The translations under genes were made by a program, and so were the position numbers. Of a DNA stretch of 64,000 nucleotides, positions 62,960 to 64,000 are shown piece after piece. Under the pieces are notes generated by a model, which had not been told where the DNA came from, did no database searches, and worked only from the letters and a program-made list of their open reading frames with translations. Each line of letters starts with the position of its first letter. The stretch's first letter is position 1. Source of the DNA: Thermodesulfovibrio thiophilus DSM 17215 (GTDB lineage: Bacteria; Nitrospirota; Thermodesulfovibrionia; Thermodesulfovibrionales; Thermodesulfovibrionaceae); the NCBI RefSeq assembly GCF_000423865.1, contig NZ_AUIU01000016.1, forward strand, positions 1 through 64,000, read 5' to 3'.

Positions 62960-62989
62960 ACTATAACATAACTGCATGATTTGTTTCAA
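62960..62989 (-). promoter_or_regulatory. Possible promoter of the polysaccharide operon
   Basis: Minus strand TTGAAA (62984-62989), 18-bp spacer, TATAGT (62960-62965). Transcription would begin almost at the GTG of the winged-helix gene, giving a leaderless message, so either the promoter or the start codon may be misassigned. Confidence 0.4.
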
Positions 62990-63018
62990 TATATGTAGGT
63001 TATCCAAAATTTCTAACT

Positions 63019-63753
63019 TTAAAGCCTGACGTCTTCAAAGTTCAATATATCCATATATTCCCACTCTCTCCAGCCCATCACATATACTCCTGAACGACTC
63101 GCATACTTAATAACATTCTCAGGGAAGGTAATGCTTCCAAAGATTATTATCAGTTTTTTATTTTTAAACTCAGGGAAAAACTCAAAAAATCTCTCAGCTT
63201 TCTCTTTTATCTCTTTTATATCAGATTCCCGTGGAGTTGAACGTACCTCTATCATAAACACCTTATCCTTGCAGGCTGCAATTGCGTCTACTTCATAACA
63301 TTCACCATTCAATTTTCTAAACATTCTCTGCCCTTCCATTGATACATCACAGTTGAAGTACTTGCTCAATGCAGGACGAAGTGCAGGAGCAATGAGGTCT
63401 TCATACAGAGTGCCCATCTTTTTTGCAAGATTACTCCACTCTTTATTTTTGCGTTTGTTTTCTTCCTGTTGCTGTCTTTTAAATTCACACATCTCTTCTT
63501 TGAAAGCTTGCATCTCTTTGTGCAAGGCTTTTCTATCTCTTTCAGCTTCCTCTTTGAATAAAGTTATTTCTTCATGCAAGGTTTTCCGGTCTCTTTCTGA
63601 TTCTTCTCTGAAAACCCGCATCTCTTCTTTGAACTCTTTCATCTCTTCAGAGAGTTTTTCTATTGACATCTCTGTCCTTCGAGCCTGATAAACAAGCTCC
63701 ATCATTGCCTGCTCAAGTTTATCAACTCTTTTTTCTAAAACAGCCTCAGGCAT
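63019..63753 (-). CDS. Coiled-coil protein with PD-(D/E)XK nuclease-like domain (DUF3782-type)
   Basis: A 244-residue protein. Residues ~1-110 are a long coiled coil with repeated units (RDRKTLHEEITLFKEEAE, RDRKALHKEMQAFKEEMC). The C-terminal domain has NGECYEVDAIAACKDKVFMI and EVRSTPRESDI, the E..D...ExK-like pattern of restriction-endonuclease folds with Arg in place of Lys. Such proteins are common, often in multiple copies, in AT-rich thermophiles and cyanobacteria; function unknown. It separates the rhamnose gene from the polysaccharide operon. Confidence 0.75.
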   Translation of the reverse strand: MPEAVLEKRVDKLEQAMMELVYQARRTEMSIEKLSEEMKEFKEEMRVFREESERDRKTLHEEITLFKEEAERDRKALHKEMQAFKEEMCEFKRQQQEENKRKNKEWSNLAKKMGTLYEDLIAPALRPALSKYFNCDVSMEGQRMFRKLNGECYEVDAIAACKDKVFMIEVRSTPRESDIKEIKEKAERFFEFFPEFKNKKLIIIFGSITFPENVIKYASRSGVYVMGWREWEYMDILNFEDVRL

Positions 63754-63853
63754 AGTTTGCCTCCTCTGCTTTCTATCTTTAATTTTATGATAATTTAATT
63801 AAAAAAACAATAATCGTTGTCCTTTTAAAAATAAAAATCGACATTTTCTGGAA

Positions 63854-64000
63854 TTACAGTCCAATAAGATACATCTCTTCTTTCCAGTCTCTTATCTGTA
63901 TTTCAGTTACCTTGCATATTTTTTCATTGCTCATTGCTGAAAATCGAGGTCTTCTAGCAGGTAGGTTAAAATCAGATTGATGGGCTGGATAGATAAACTT
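63854..64000 (-). CDS. rfbD: dTDP-4-dehydrorhamnose reductase, C-terminal end (partial)
   Basis: The last 48 codons: FNLPARRPRFSAMSNEKICK and IQIRDWKEEMYLIGL, the conserved end of RfbD/RmlD. It makes dTDP-L-rhamnose; the other rml genes probably lie upstream beyond the window. Cut by the window edge. Confidence 0.85.
   Translation of the reverse strand, partial: KFIYPAHQSDFNLPARRPRFSAMSNEKICKVTEIQIRDWKEEMYLIGL

Noticed and set aside
1-64000. CRISPR array, tRNA, rRNA, retron or diversity-generating retroelement
   Set aside because: No regular repeat-spacer pattern, no reverse transcriptase motif and no cloverleaf or rRNA sequence was seen. The 7-bp arrays lack unique spacers.

Overview
The window is AT-rich DNA from a Gram-negative bacterium. 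Protein resemblance recalled from memory points to a thermophilic Nitrospirota of the Thermodesulfovibrio type, but no search was run, so the taxon is a guess. Gram-negative features are Wzx/Wzy/Wzz surface-polysaccharide genes, predicted lipoproteins and a GlrK-QseG-GlrR-like envelope module. I saw no tRNA, rRNA or CRISPR array.

Layout. 1-1.2 kb: a cut-off IS200/IS605 element (TnpB N-terminus, TnpA tail) and a deleted IS256-type element that still has both inverted repeats. 1.2-6.5 kb: a cysteine desulfurase, a beta-CASP metallo-beta-lactamase protein and two radical SAM proteins. 6.5-25.2 kb (minus strand): a nearly complete division and cell-wall (dcw) cluster transcribed mraZ-rsmH-ftsL-ftsI-murE-murF-mraY-dac-murD-ftsW-murG-murC-murB-ddl-ftsQ-ftsA-ftsZ. 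A strong promoter and a three-copy, 10-bp-spaced GTGG operator precede mraZ. A D,D-carboxypeptidase gene is inserted between mraY and murD. 25.2-32.4 kb: bioF, a PilC/GspF protein, a succinate dehydrogenase/fumarate reductase operon and an ACT-domain malic enzyme. 32.4-38.1 kb: a Liv-type ABC transporter with its own promoter and an internal terminator, then a zinc alcohol dehydrogenase.

38.2-44.8 kb is a regulatory and mobile region. A histidine kinase, a coiled-coil lipoprotein and a sigma-54 response regulator resemble GlrK-QseG-GlrR. Two small envelope-protein genes follow, a BON lipoprotein and a 90-residue secreted protein. Each has a near-consensus sigma-54 promoter with TGTATGAA-type palindromes upstream, so they are candidate targets of that regulator. 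The region also holds a TnpB 3' fragment with its right end and a possible omega-RNA, an IS3 scrap, a PIN/AbrB toxin-antitoxin pair, and a 235-bp direct repeat whose 32-nt hairpin is exactly inverted between the two copies.

44.8-64 kb (minus strand) is a surface-polysaccharide locus. From its promoter-proximal end: the end of a dTDP-4-dehydrorhamnose reductase gene, a coiled-coil nuclease-like protein, a winged-helix regulator, a NusG paralogue, gmd, fcl, wzx, a methyltransferase, glycosyltransferases, a Gmd-like gene, wzy, wzz and a WecA-like transferase. IS256 and IS3 remnants interrupt it. Degenerate 7-bp-period arrays recur between about 54 and 61 kb, both between genes and in frame inside gmd, fcl, wzx and a glycosyltransferase. 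I consider these arrays, the proposed sigma-54 envelope regulon and the flipped-hairpin duplication the most interesting signals.
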